Assembly: GCF_007671685.1 (NCBI RefSeq)
Contig: NZ_VCNL01000005.1
Location: 248,001-312,000, forward strand
Length of the DNA: 64,000 bases
Direction of reading: 5' to 3'
Origin: Halorubrum salsamenti
GTDB lineage: Archaea > Halobacteriota > Halobacteria > Halobacteriales > Haloferacaceae
This document shows, one piece after another, positions 1 through 8,211 of the stretch. Positions within the stretch are counted from its first letter, which is position 1; every line of letters begins with the position of its first letter. The notes beneath the pieces are model-generated. The model did not search any database. It saw only the letters and a list, made by a program, of their open reading frames with translations, and was not told the origin of the DNA. A program made the position numbers and the translations under genes.

Positions 1-1716
1 ACAGCAGCGAGCGTATACGAGGGGATCAACTCTTCACTGGATATGGGCGCATACGCGTCACGAGTGGATCCCGGTGGGAACGTCCCGTATCTAGCAACGG
101 CGAACTTGATCGGCCACCGCTCTGCGTTCGAATCCGTCCCGTTTCCCAATCGGAGTATCGCCGAAGATGTGGACGTGTGCCGGCGCGCTATCGCGGCTGG
201 ACTCGAGGTCGTGTACTCGCCAACTGGGGTCGTCGAACATGTATATCGAGATGGGAAACGCGACTTCTCCAGCCGTCGCGCGGCGTACGGTTCGTCGGAG
301 GCGCTGCTCGCGCGCGACTACGGTCGTAATGCCTCCGGCAGCGTCGGTATGCCAACGCTCCTCCCCTTCGCCGTCATAGTCGGGTTGCTTGCGACCTTTG
401 GTTCGGCCGCAGTCTCCGCTGTCACGGTCGGAGTGATGGCGATATCACTCGGTCTCCTAGGAAGTTTCCGTGGGTGGCATCTCTGGCAGCGGTACAGACA
501 GCTAAACCCGATTATTGCGGCGTCTGACGTGCTACGGAGCTGGGGTCGTGAGCGACTTTCGTCGGCGTATGCCGTATCGCGAGAGATCATGCGGTACTAC
601 TCGGGACCGGCACTCTTTCTCGGTGTTCTAGTATGGGGAGCGGGGATACAGACAGTGGGAAGCGGCATCATCGGTGTGACGATCACCGCGATAGCGCTCC
701 CGCTGGCCGTCGAATATAACGTCCATGATCCAGACACGTCGCTACTTGGCTACGGAACGTACTACGCCGCAGACCACTTCGGATATCAGTATGGGGCCTA
801 TCGCGGAGCATTCGTCTACCACACGTTCAGCCACCTAAATCCGCTGACGCGGTTTCGACTCACAGGAGCCGGAGCAAAGCTCTTCGCACGACGACGTATC
901 GGCCGTGAGACATCACCCACAGAGACGCTCACCGTTGGGAGCGTAACAGGTCGATTCAACGTCGATTCATCGGCAGAAGAGTGGTGGTTCAAGGATGACC
1001 AGCTCAGGGGCGAACGTCCGGTCGTCGCCGATCTGCTCGACCGAATCAAATCCGACGACACGTTCCTCGATGTCGGCGCAAATATCGGGATCTACAGTTG
1101 TCTGGTCGGCCGTAAACTCGACAAGGGGACCGTCATCGCTGTCGAGCCTCATCCGGAGAACGCGGCGCGGCTCGCGGAGAACCTGTCGATGAACGATATC
1201 GATTCACCGGTGGTTCGAAAGGCGCTCGGAGCCGAAAACGGACGTGGGGTGCTGACAAGCCCGGACGATACGGTGGCTGGGAGCGGGACACACACCCTCC
1301 TCACAGAACAGGACGCGCCGACCGACTCAGTGTCGTCCTCAACCGATCAGTCGCTGTCGACGCCGGTCGTGACGGGAGATTCGTTGGTGGCATCAGGTGA
1401 GAGACCACAGCCGACGGTGGTCAAGATCGATGTCGAAGGCACAGAAGTTGATGTGCTCGACGGAATGGACGAGGTCTTATCAGACCCATCGTGTCGACTT
1501 GTGTACTGTGAACTTCATCCGGAATCACTCTCAAAACGCGGCGTGGCCACAGAACGAGCAACGACTGTCCTCCACAAGAAGGGATTCTCCGTGACACGTG
1601 TTCAGGACCTCCCGGACGAACGGACCATCGTTCGAGCCGAAAAGGACACAGTGAGAGCGGAGAAAACCACGTCGAACGCGGTTGGAAACGTTGATTCGGA
1701 TAATGTCGAGCAGTGA
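1..1716 (+). CDS. GT2 glycosyltransferase C-terminus fused to FkbM methyltransferase (5' truncated)
   Basis: The reading frame is open from base 1, so the true start lies outside the window. The first ~95 visible residues look like the end of a family-2 glycosyltransferase catalytic domain, with an AEDVD motif of the ED catalytic-base type. Two long hydrophobic stretches (LLPFAVIVGLLATFG and GPALFLGVLVWGAGI regions) suggest a membrane anchor. The last ~200 residues are an FkbM-type SAM methyltransferase, with a DVGANIGIYS SAM loop and VKIDVEGTEVDVL near the end. A sugar-transferring and methyl-transferring membrane enzyme for surface glycans is inferred. The gene converges on the fixA-like gene (48-bp gap) and looks unrelated to the redox cluster that follows. 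Confidence 0.75.
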   Translation, partial: TAASVYEGINSSLDMGAYASRVDPGGNVPYLATANLIGHRSAFESVPFPNRSIAEDVDVCRRAIAAGLEVVYSPTGVVEHVYRDGKRDFSSRRAAYGSSEALLARDYGRNASGSVGMPTLLPFAVIVGLLATFGSAAVSAVTVGVMAISLGLLGSFRGWHLWQRYRQLNPIIAASDVLRSWGRERLSSAYAVSREIMRYYSGPALFLGVLVWGAGIQTVGSGIIGVTITAIALPLAVEYNVHDPDTSLLGYGTYYAADHFGYQYGAYRGAFVYHTFSHLNPLTRFRLTGAGAKLFARRRIGRETSPTETLTVGSVTGRFNVDSSAEEWWFKDDQLRGERPVVADLLDRIKSDDTFLDVGANIGIYSCLVGRKLDKGTVIAVEPHPENAARLAENLSMNDIDSPVVRKALGAENGRGVLTSPDDTVAGSGTHTLLTEQDAPTDSVSSSTDQSLSTPVVTGDSLVASGERPQPTVVKIDVEGTEVDVLDGMDEVLSDPSCRLVYCELHPESLSKRGVATERATTVLHKKGFSVTRVQDLPDERTIVRAEKDTVRAEKTTSNAVGNVDSDNVEQ

Positions 1717-1764
1717 GCACAGTGAAACCTTCAGTACTGCGGATGTAGCGGAACCGTCGCTTGT

Positions 1765-2622
1765 TCACAGTAACTGGTGTTCCTCGAGGTACGTGACGAC
1801 ACGCTCTGCGGCTTCCTCGGGCGATGTATCGATCTGCTCTCCGGCGCTCGATCCCTCGTCGCTGCCCCGTCCGAGCATTCGGTAGATGCGCTCCTCGACC
1901 GTCCCGGTTCGTGGCGGCCGACCACGACCCCAGCGTTCGTTGGGTGTCACATCTTCGATTGTCACAGGACCGACACTCATCGAAAATCGTGACTCACGTG
2001 GCATCACGTCGGCAAGCGGAATCGTCTCGATATCAGCCCGCTGGCCAGCGACGACAGTGTCAAGCGGGGCACGGTCCGGATCCGTAAAGCCGGAATCCAC
2101 TCCGATCACCGCTGGAAGCTCGACGACAATTGCCTCTTGGTGACCTATCGCCAACTTCCGCTGGATCGCGATCTCATCGGCCCCTACGTCGACGTTGGTG
2201 CCGAGAGCCTGCTGGCCAAGTTCGGTCGTTCGAGTCGCACACGGCCAGTTCAGCCGATCGGCGGTGAACGTCGCGATTTCGGCGCCGACGAACGACGATG
2301 CGTGACCGACTACGACCGCATCCGGCGGGTCGCGGGCAACGACGCGACCCAACACCGTCGCGTACTTTTCCGCGGCGACGTTATCGATGGGATCGTACTC
2401 GACGTGGATGCCGCGATCAGCCCCTCGCTCAAGCGCTGACCGGACGGAGCTCCGTGCGGGATCGCCACCGATGCCCACTGCGATCACTTCGTCGGCGATC
2501 TCGAGGGCGGCTTCCAGCGCAACTCGATCGTCGATACTGAACTGGAAGTGGTACGGTTCAGCATTCCCGTCGTTATCGACGATCCGGTGGGGCTCTGGTC
2601 GAGCCGTGACCATCGCTCTCAT
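1765..2622 (-). CDS. fixA: Electron transfer flavoprotein beta subunit (FixA/EtfB-like)
   Basis: A 285-residue ETF beta-family protein. It has the adenine-nucleotide alpha-hydrolase-like fold seen in EtfB (ALEIADEVIAVGIGGDPARSSVRSAL, then DAVVVGHASSFVGAE). It should pair with the alpha subunit encoded at 5113-6126 and carry electrons from a flavoprotein dehydrogenase to the FixC/FixX quinone reductase. It is the last gene of a minus-strand run and its ATG overlaps the end of the SDR gene at 2619 by 4 bases, so the two are translationally coupled. A second in-frame ATG lies 9 bases downstream. Separating fixA from fixB by three genes is unusual, since etfB and etfA are normally adjacent. Confidence 0.85.
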   Translation of the reverse strand: MRAMVTARPEPHRIVDNDGNAEPYHFQFSIDDRVALEAALEIADEVIAVGIGGDPARSSVRSALERGADRGIHVEYDPIDNVAAEKYATVLGRVVARDPPDAVVVGHASSFVGAEIATFTADRLNWPCATRTTELGQQALGTNVDVGADEIAIQRKLAIGHQEAIVVELPAVIGVDSGFTDPDRAPLDTVVAGQRADIETIPLADVMPRESRFSMSVGPVTIEDVTPNERWGRGRPPRTGTVEERIYRMLGRGSDEGSSAGEQIDTSPEEAAERVVTYLEEHQLL

Positions 2623-3395
2623 CGTGCGGTGTACCCTCCATCGACGGGAATTGTCGCCCCAGTCACGAACGCCGCATCCTCGGACGCAAGAAATGCGATA
2701 GCACGTCCAATATCCTCGGGGGCGGCCATTCCGAGCGGTGTTTTATTGATCATCTCTTCAGTCACGTCGGGGACATCTCCGTCGCTGTCCGCCTCCAGTA
2801 CATCTTCGAGCATCGGCGTCTCCACGATGCCTGGACAAATTGTGTTCGCACGGATCGCCGGCGCGTACTCGACTGCGATCGAACGGGTCAGCGAAACGAT
2901 CGCCCCCTTCGTGGCGGTGTAGATATCCATTCCGGGTTCGGCGATCAGCGCTGCGATCGAGGCGTTGTTGATAATGACACCGGATCCGTCGCCCGTTTCA
3001 AGCATCGCTGGGATCGCATGTTTACATGCGTACATCGGGCCCTGAAGGTTGACACCAGTGAGAAATTCGTAGGCGTCGTCGCTGAACTCCGTGATCGGTC
3101 CGTCGGCGTCTCGAGATGCGACGGCGGCGTTGTTCACCAGAATATCGACGCGCCCGAACATGGACTCGGCGTGGTCGACCATGTGGGCGATGGCATCCTC
3201 GTCGCTCACGTCTGTCTCGACGAAGGAGGCGTGGCCTCCATCCTCGGTGATCGACTCCGCCAGCCGTTCTCCCTCATCGACCGAGAGGTCCGCAACGACG
3301 ACATCCGCGCCACGTTCAGCAAGCACGCGGCACGTCGCCGCCCCGATACCGCTAGCACCGCCAGTAACGATCGCGGTCTGAGTGTCGAGATTCAT
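2619..3395 (-). CDS. SDR family NAD(P)-dependent oxidoreductase
   Basis: A classical short-chain dehydrogenase of about 258 residues. It has a TGGASGIG cofactor loop near residue 8, NNAAV in the beta-4 region, and a catalytic Ser in NNASIAA followed by YTATK. The start is the ATG at 3395, because MNLDTQTAIVTG fits the family N-terminus and lies 2 bases after the fixX stop; upstream codons in the same frame run into fixX. Its place inside the Fix operon suggests it oxidises or reduces an intermediate of the same pathway. It is clearly different from the five-copy SDR array downstream (different glycine loop and YxxxK context). The substrate cannot be predicted. Confidence 0.9.
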   Translation of the reverse strand: MNLDTQTAIVTGGASGIGAATCRVLAERGADVVVADLSVDEGERLAESITEDGGHASFVETDVSDEDAIAHMVDHAESMFGRVDILVNNAAVASRDADGPITEFSDDAYEFLTGVNLQGPMYACKHAIPAMLETGDGSGVIINNASIAALIAEPGMDIYTATKGAIVSLTRSIAVEYAPAIRANTICPGIVETPMLEDVLEADSDGDVPDVTEEMINKTPLGMAAPEDIGRAIAFLASEDAAFVTGATIPVDGGYTAR

Positions 3396-3397
3396 GA

Positions 3398-3688
3398 TCA
3401 GCCGAAGTCGAACTCGACTCCTTTCCCCCCCTCTGCCTTCGACCATGACACGGCGCCCTTGTCAGAGTCATTCTCACAGAACACCATACAAGCGCCACAC
3501 TCCACGCAGGGTTCATATGCGAAGTAGATCCCGCCTTTCTGATCCTCTTGATAGTCGAAACACTGTGCGGGACAGAGGTGAAGGCAGGGCTTGTCATCGC
3601 AGGTGACGCATTGCTCGTTGTCGACGGTGATATGAGCATCCTCACTGACGTCCCAGCTGATCGTCTCCAAGTCGTCTTGAACACTCAT
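3398..3688 (-). CDS. fixX: FixX-type ferredoxin-like protein
   Basis: A 96-residue ferredoxin with Cys27, Cys30, Cys35, Cys39 and Cys43, then Cys61, Cys64, Cys67 and Cys71. The second group is a typical CVECGACMVFCEN cluster motif. The tail WSKAEGGKGVEFDFG is characteristic of FixX, the iron-sulfur partner of the FixC flavoprotein. Together they equal the single-chain ETF-quinone oxidoreductase of mitochondria. The gene sits 114 bases downstream of fixC, a larger gap than elsewhere in the operon, so a secondary promoter or processing site there is possible. It is followed by the SDR after 2 bases. Confidence 0.93.
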   Translation of the reverse strand: MSVQDDLETISWDVSEDAHITVDNEQCVTCDDKPCLHLCPAQCFDYQEDQKGGIYFAYEPCVECGACMVFCENDSDKGAVSWSKAEGGKGVEFDFG

Positions 3689-3802
3689 TGGCCCGTCCCC
3701 CCGTGAATTGGCGTATGTGTCTCTTCTACGCGTTGGTACGTCAATCGTGTGAATTGTAAACGCATAACTGTGAGTTTGTGTCAGAGGTTATTGTTCTTTG
3801 GG

Positions 3803-5116
3803 TCACAGCGACCGGAGTCCCCGGAAACCGTCCTTCAGCAGATCAATGACTCCGGCGTCGCTCCGCCGAAACGCACGGTACGCCTGCCGCCAGGTCAGCC
3901 CTGCCGCATCGGTGTCCGCGGAGTACATCGATCGCAGCGTCTCAGTAGCAATTCCCGGGTACGCCCCGTACATCCGTTCGTTCTTGAGAAACTGCGGGAG
4001 GTGCCGGTGCTGTTTCATGTCCCGAAGGACGTACGAATCCTCCAGTTCAGAGTCGTATCGTTGTCCGAACTTATCCCAGTTCCCGTCATCTGTACACGCG
4101 ATCGCGGCTTCGGCAGCGACGAGCCCACTTTTAATACCGTAATCCAGGCCTCGGAACGTGTACCCCTTGTTGAGAACCAGTCCTGCGGCGTCTCCAACGA
4201 GCGCAACCCGCCGGTCCTGTCGATCCGGAAGCGTGTCGTAGGAGTGTTCGGGAACCAGAATCCCTTGATACTCCTCGATGTCGTCGCCTTGTACGTAGGG
4301 GCGAACAGTGTCCAATTCCATGAACCGCTCTAACAGCGAATATAGGGGCGTGCCGGACTCGTCGTATCCCTCGTCTCCAAGCCAACTGAGCGTCTCTAAG
4401 CCGCCGACTGCACCGACAGAGATGTACTCGTCGAACGTGTAGAGGAAGTAGCCGATAGTCGGTGCGCCTTCTGGGAACCCCGTGTAGATGTAGGCGGCCC
4501 CCTCGTCGCTATTGAGGTTGAACCGCTGATTGATTTCGTTCCTACCGACATCGATCACCTTCTTCACCGACAGTGCCATGTCCTCGTTGCGCATCGTCCG
4601 CTGGATACCCGTCTTCCGACCGACAGTAGTGTTCACGCCGTCAGCGCCGACGACCGCCTGACACTCGATGTCGCCGTTCTGTCGGTCAGTGTGGACAACC
4701 ACACCGTCCGGTTCCTGCGTCACATCTCTGACCGATGTCTCCGAGAGGAAGGCGACGCCCTGCTCAACCGCACGTTCGACGAACCAGCGGTCGAATTTCC
4801 CCAGCATCAGCGTGTAGTTGGGCTCGTCTCGGAGTTCGAGGTCCCGGTAGCCGATCGAAACCTCCGCGTCGCCGTGGAGGAGTTTGATGTTGTGCTCCAC
4901 GACGTGACGTTCGAGCGGAGCCCCATCAGGGAACTCCGGCACGAGATCCGCAAGGATCGATCCGTAGAGGACGCCGCCGGTGACGTTTTTCATCCCCGGC
5001 TGTTTGGCGCGTTCGACCAAGGCCACGTCGATCCCCTCAGCGGCGAGCCTATACGCGGCCGCAACGCCGGCCCGACCGGCACCGACGACCACCACATCGA
5101 AGGCGACGTCGGTCAT
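3803..5116 (-). CDS. fixC: FixC-like electron transfer flavoprotein-quinone oxidoreductase
   Basis: A 437-residue FAD-dependent oxidoreductase of the geranylgeranyl reductase/FixC family. The N-terminal dinucleotide motif VVVGAGRAG begins at about residue 9, a GG doublet follows (VTGGVLYGS), and the C-terminal FAD motif VALVGDAAG is present. It accepts electrons from ETF (FixAB) and, with FixX, passes them to the membrane quinone pool. In some bacteria FixABCX bifurcates electrons from NADH to quinone and ferredoxin; whether this one does cannot be read from the sequence. It overlaps fixB by 4 bases (ATGA). Confidence 0.92.
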   Translation of the reverse strand: MTDVAFDVVVVGAGRAGVAAAYRLAAEGIDVALVERAKQPGMKNVTGGVLYGSILADLVPEFPDGAPLERHVVEHNIKLLHGDAEVSIGYRDLELRDEPNYTLMLGKFDRWFVERAVEQGVAFLSETSVRDVTQEPDGVVVHTDRQNGDIECQAVVGADGVNTTVGRKTGIQRTMRNEDMALSVKKVIDVGRNEINQRFNLNSDEGAAYIYTGFPEGAPTIGYFLYTFDEYISVGAVGGLETLSWLGDEGYDESGTPLYSLLERFMELDTVRPYVQGDDIEEYQGILVPEHSYDTLPDRQDRRVALVGDAAGLVLNKGYTFRGLDYGIKSGLVAAEAAIACTDDGNWDKFGQRYDSELEDSYVLRDMKQHRHLPQFLKNERMYGAYPGIATETLRSMYSADTDAAGLTWRQAYRAFRRSDAGVIDLLKDGFRGLRSL

Positions 5117-6126
5117 TCCGCCACCTCCTCTGTGGCGCCATCCGCGTCCCGTTTCGCACGTCGGATCGCATCAGCTATCGCAGGGCCGTACTCGTAGGCA
5201 TCGCCGACGATTCCGAGGTCGGCAAAGTTGAAGATCCGCGCGTTCGGATCGGTGTTTATTGGGATCAGATGGTCTGCGTTCACTGACCGCATATGGTAGG
5301 AGTCGCCTGAGATCGCACAAGGGACGTACAACTGTGCATCTATCTCTTTGCCTGTCACGCCGATCTGGCGGTCGTATGCTACCCATCCCTCATCGGAGGG
5401 GGGTCGAGACGCGCCGACGGCGGCGCCGACAGCATCGGCGAGTTCTTCGATCAGATCGAACCCATCGGGGCCGCCGAGACCGAATCCGCCGGCGACGATC
5501 CGACGGGCCTTCGAAAGGTCGTCTTCGGGCACGTCGAACGTCTCAACGTGACGGATGCGATCGTCGTCACCGACCGACACTTCGAGGGTTCGTTCACTGG
5601 GGACGCCTGTCGGCGGTTCATCGGGTGTCCCCAGCGCCTCTGTGTTGAGCGTCACGACGGGCGGAAGCCGTTCGAAGGAGAACTCAGCGTACGCGCGGCC
5701 ACCGTACGCGGGGCGCCCGGCGAGGAGTTCGTCGTCGCGAACGCGGAGCAGGCAGTCAGTGACACATGCGCTCCGTCGACGGCGTGCTGTCGCGGCTGCG
5801 AGATCGGTCCCGTCAGCGGTGTCGGGCAACAAAACGGCCCGTGCATCGGTGGTGGCTTCCGCCAGCGCACGTGACCGCGCTTCGATGCCCGCCGCACCCG
5901 GCGCGAACGTTCCGGCTTCGCGAGTGACGTGGAGTATCTCGTCAGGGTCGCCAGCGGCGATCGCATCGGGCGCGACGACGCCGTCGAAGGCGACGGCGAC
6001 AACCGTGGGTGGGTTGGCCTCATCGAGCGCCTCGGCGAGCCGGTGAGCCTCGTTGAGCAGCGCGACGTCTTCAGCGTCGGGAACGGCCACTATCCGATCG
6101 GTTGATGTCGGCGTTGTATCTGTCAT
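5113..6126 (-). CDS. fixB: Electron transfer flavoprotein alpha subunit (FixB/EtfA-like)
   Basis: A 337-residue ETF alpha protein. The C-terminal FAD-binding domain is clear: a GGFGLGG loop, GAAVGASRPPSDEGW, then QIGVTGKEIDAQLYVPCAISGD and the INTDPNARIFNFADLGIVGD block. The N-terminal half is more divergent and Ala-rich. It overlaps both neighbours by 4 bases (ATGA at each end): the OYE-type dehydrogenase gene upstream and fixC downstream. That places an OYE flavoenzyme, not an acyl-CoA dehydrogenase, as the probable electron donor, comparable to trimethylamine or dimethylglycine dehydrogenases, which are ETF-linked members of the OYE superfamily. Confidence 0.9.
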   Translation of the reverse strand: MTDTTPTSTDRIVAVPDAEDVALLNEAHRLAEALDEANPPTVVAVAFDGVVAPDAIAAGDPDEILHVTREAGTFAPGAAGIEARSRALAEATTDARAVLLPDTADGTDLAAATARRRRSACVTDCLLRVRDDELLAGRPAYGGRAYAEFSFERLPPVVTLNTEALGTPDEPPTGVPSERTLEVSVGDDDRIRHVETFDVPEDDLSKARRIVAGGFGLGGPDGFDLIEELADAVGAAVGASRPPSDEGWVAYDRQIGVTGKEIDAQLYVPCAISGDSYHMRSVNADHLIPINTDPNARIFNFADLGIVGDAYEYGPAIADAIRRAKRDADGATEEVAE

Positions 6127-8057
6127 ACCGATAACTCCCGGGCGAGCATCTCGCCGTCGTATATCGCCTTGTCGATTAGTCGTGGTGCGACACAGTCACC
6201 GATCCTGTGGACTGAGTCGGGTGAGAGCTCTTCTTCCAGCGCCGCTGTAAGGCCGCCTCGGGCCTCACGACGTCCGGCCACAACCAGCGAGTCCGCCGTG
6301 ACGGTGTCCACATCCTCCGAGTAGACGTTGAGCAACTGTGCGGTGTTGTCCTCGTATCCGATGATGGTAGCGTGGGTCTCGATATCGACATCGTGTCGGT
6401 ACAGCGTCTCCAAGAACGGCGGGACGTTCGTTCCCTCCAGCTGGTCGCCCGGATGATAAGAGGTGGTGACGAACGTCACGTCATGGTCGGGCGCGAGGAA
6501 CTCTGCAACTCCTACCCCGGTAGCGTGTTTGTTGCTGTCAAAGACGACGACCGAATCACCGACGGGTTCGCCCTGTAACACGTCCCACGATCGGTGGACA
6601 TCCGGTCCGGCCAAGTCGGGCTCCCGTTCGCTGGCACCGATAGCAACGACCACGTCATCCCACACATCGGCGTCGACGTCAGCGGGCGTGACCTCGGTCC
6701 CTGTCACGACGGTCACCTCGCGGTTCCCCAGTTGATTTTTCAGATTTCTAACGGCATCGCCAAATTCCTGTCGAGAGTCGATTTGTGTGGCGATGTTCGA
6801 CTGACCACCGAGCTCATCCTCACGTTCGCGGATAGTCACGTCATGTCCGAGGTCCGCAGCCGTCACCGCGAAGGAGAGCCCGGCCGGTCCGCCGCCGACG
6901 ACGAGCACTCGCCGGGGTGACGATACTTTCTCGCGGTCTTCCATATGAGGGATCTTCGTCTCACGGCCCGATCGCGGCGTCTGTATACAGCCAACGTGAC
7001 CGTTCGTATGGATGCCGCCCAGACAGTTCTGGTTACACGCGATACAGTGAGTGACTTCCTCGTCGTCGCCGCGCCGAACCTTCCTGACAGTGTCGGCATC
7101 GGCGATGAGCTGGCGGCACATCCCAACGAAGTCCGCGCGGCCCTCCTCCAACACATCATTGGCCTTGGTGAGATCGTTGATCCGTCCCGCCGCGATAACG
7201 GGAATGTCAACGAGTTCTCGTGCTGCACCGTAATACTCGGAAGTATATCCTAACGGCGCGTGCATCGGCGCATCGGTGATGTACAGTTTGGAAATCGTTG
7301 CGATGTCCGAATCGATGAAATCCAGGCTCGAATGGAGGCGACGCATCACTTCAACGGCGTAGTCGTAGCCGTAGCCACCGTCCTCCATCTCATCAAATGT
7401 GAGCCGAATGCCGACCGGGAATTCCTCGCCGACCCTGTCGCGGATGGTTTCGACTACCTCGTTCACGAGACGGACACGGTTGTCAATGGAACCTCCGTAC
7501 TCGTCGCTCCGAGTGTTGTACTTTGGTGATAGAAACTGACGCAAGATCCCGTCGTGACCCGCTTTGAGTTCGATACCGTCGAGATTGCCTCGCTTTACAT
7601 GTTCGGCGGTTTTCGCAAAGCCCAGCTTGATCTCCTCAATGTCCGATCGTTCCATGCGCTTCGGCATCTCGTAGCCAAATTCGGAGGGGACCGCCGAAGG
7701 TGCCCACGTTTCTCGCATCGCGTGTTCGCCGGTGTCCTCTCCACCTGTATGTTGGAGTTGGGCGAATACTTTTGTTCCGTAGTCGTGGACTCTGTCAGCG
7801 ATCATTTTCAAGCGTGGGATCACATCAGGGTCGTAGCCGGAAGCGTACATCGGGTTCGAAGCACTCGGGTGGACGAGCATACTGGAAGGACCGATGATGA
7901 GGCCGACGCCGCCTCGAGCGCGCGCCTCGTAGTAGGCGGCATCGCGTTCGGTCGGCAGTCCGTCCTCTGCGAACCCAGTTTCGTGTGCGAGAAAAACCGT
8001 ACGGTTTGGGATCGTCACAGAGCCGATTCGTCGCGGTGTGAAGAGCATGTCTGGCAT
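6123..8057 (-). CDS. Old yellow enzyme/2,4-dienoyl-CoA reductase-type FMN, 4Fe-4S, FAD oxidoreductase
   Basis: A 644-residue, three-module enzyme. Residues 1-330 form the FMN TIM barrel, with AGHDGILRQFLSP, the catalytic-type His at 168 and NTRSDEYGGS. Cys338, Cys341, Cys345 and Cys357 have exactly the C-x2-C-x3-C-x11-C spacing of FadH-type enzymes. The C-terminal FAD/NAD half begins with VLVVGGGPAGLSFA. Relatives include FadH, BaiCD/BaiH and trimethylamine dehydrogenase. Being first in an operon with fixB, fixC, fixX and fixA, it probably hands electrons to ETF or takes them from it. The gene diverges from the chelatase genes across a 154-bp AT-rich promoter region. A second ATG lies three codons in. 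Confidence 0.9.
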   Translation of the reverse strand: MPDMLFTPRRIGSVTIPNRTVFLAHETGFAEDGLPTERDAAYYEARARGGVGLIIGPSSMLVHPSASNPMYASGYDPDVIPRLKMIADRVHDYGTKVFAQLQHTGGEDTGEHAMRETWAPSAVPSEFGYEMPKRMERSDIEEIKLGFAKTAEHVKRGNLDGIELKAGHDGILRQFLSPKYNTRSDEYGGSIDNRVRLVNEVVETIRDRVGEEFPVGIRLTFDEMEDGGYGYDYAVEVMRRLHSSLDFIDSDIATISKLYITDAPMHAPLGYTSEYYGAARELVDIPVIAAGRINDLTKANDVLEEGRADFVGMCRQLIADADTVRKVRRGDDEEVTHCIACNQNCLGGIHTNGHVGCIQTPRSGRETKIPHMEDREKVSSPRRVLVVGGGPAGLSFAVTAADLGHDVTIREREDELGGQSNIATQIDSRQEFGDAVRNLKNQLGNREVTVVTGTEVTPADVDADVWDDVVVAIGASEREPDLAGPDVHRSWDVLQGEPVGDSVVVFDSNKHATGVGVAEFLAPDHDVTFVTTSYHPGDQLEGTNVPPFLETLYRHDVDIETHATIIGYEDNTAQLLNVYSEDVDTVTADSLVVAGRREARGGLTAALEEELSPDSVHRIGDCVAPRLIDKAIYDGEMLARELSV

Positions 8058-8076
8058 TGCTTTGTGAAGGGTTATC

Positions 8077-8086
8077 TATCATCACA
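8077..8086. promoter_or_regulatory. Shared decamer in the OYE promoter
   Basis: The minus-strand reading is TGTGATGATA, 20-29 bases upstream of the OYE start. A near-identical TGTGATGATG lies 11-20 bases upstream of the IclR-type regulator start at 21486. It could be a half-site for that regulator. The evidence is only the two matches and their promoter position. Confidence 0.25.
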
Positions 8087-8178
8087 TATTTCCATGGGGA
8101 TAAAGATGTACCGACGGTTTCAAGGTTCAAAATTTGAGCCCGAGTTCAGACGTGAGGAAGTCAAACGAGCGGTAATTG

Positions 8179-8186
8179 TTTATATT
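8179..8186 (+). promoter_or_regulatory. TATA box of the chelatase operon
   Basis: TTTATATT is centred about 29 bases upstream of the ATG at 8212. That is the position expected for a leaderless haloarchaeal transcript starting at or next to the start codon. The surrounding 40 bases are much more AT-rich than the flanking genes. Confidence 0.55.
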
Positions 8187-8211
8187 AATAACCAAATTGT
8201 GAAATACTGAC

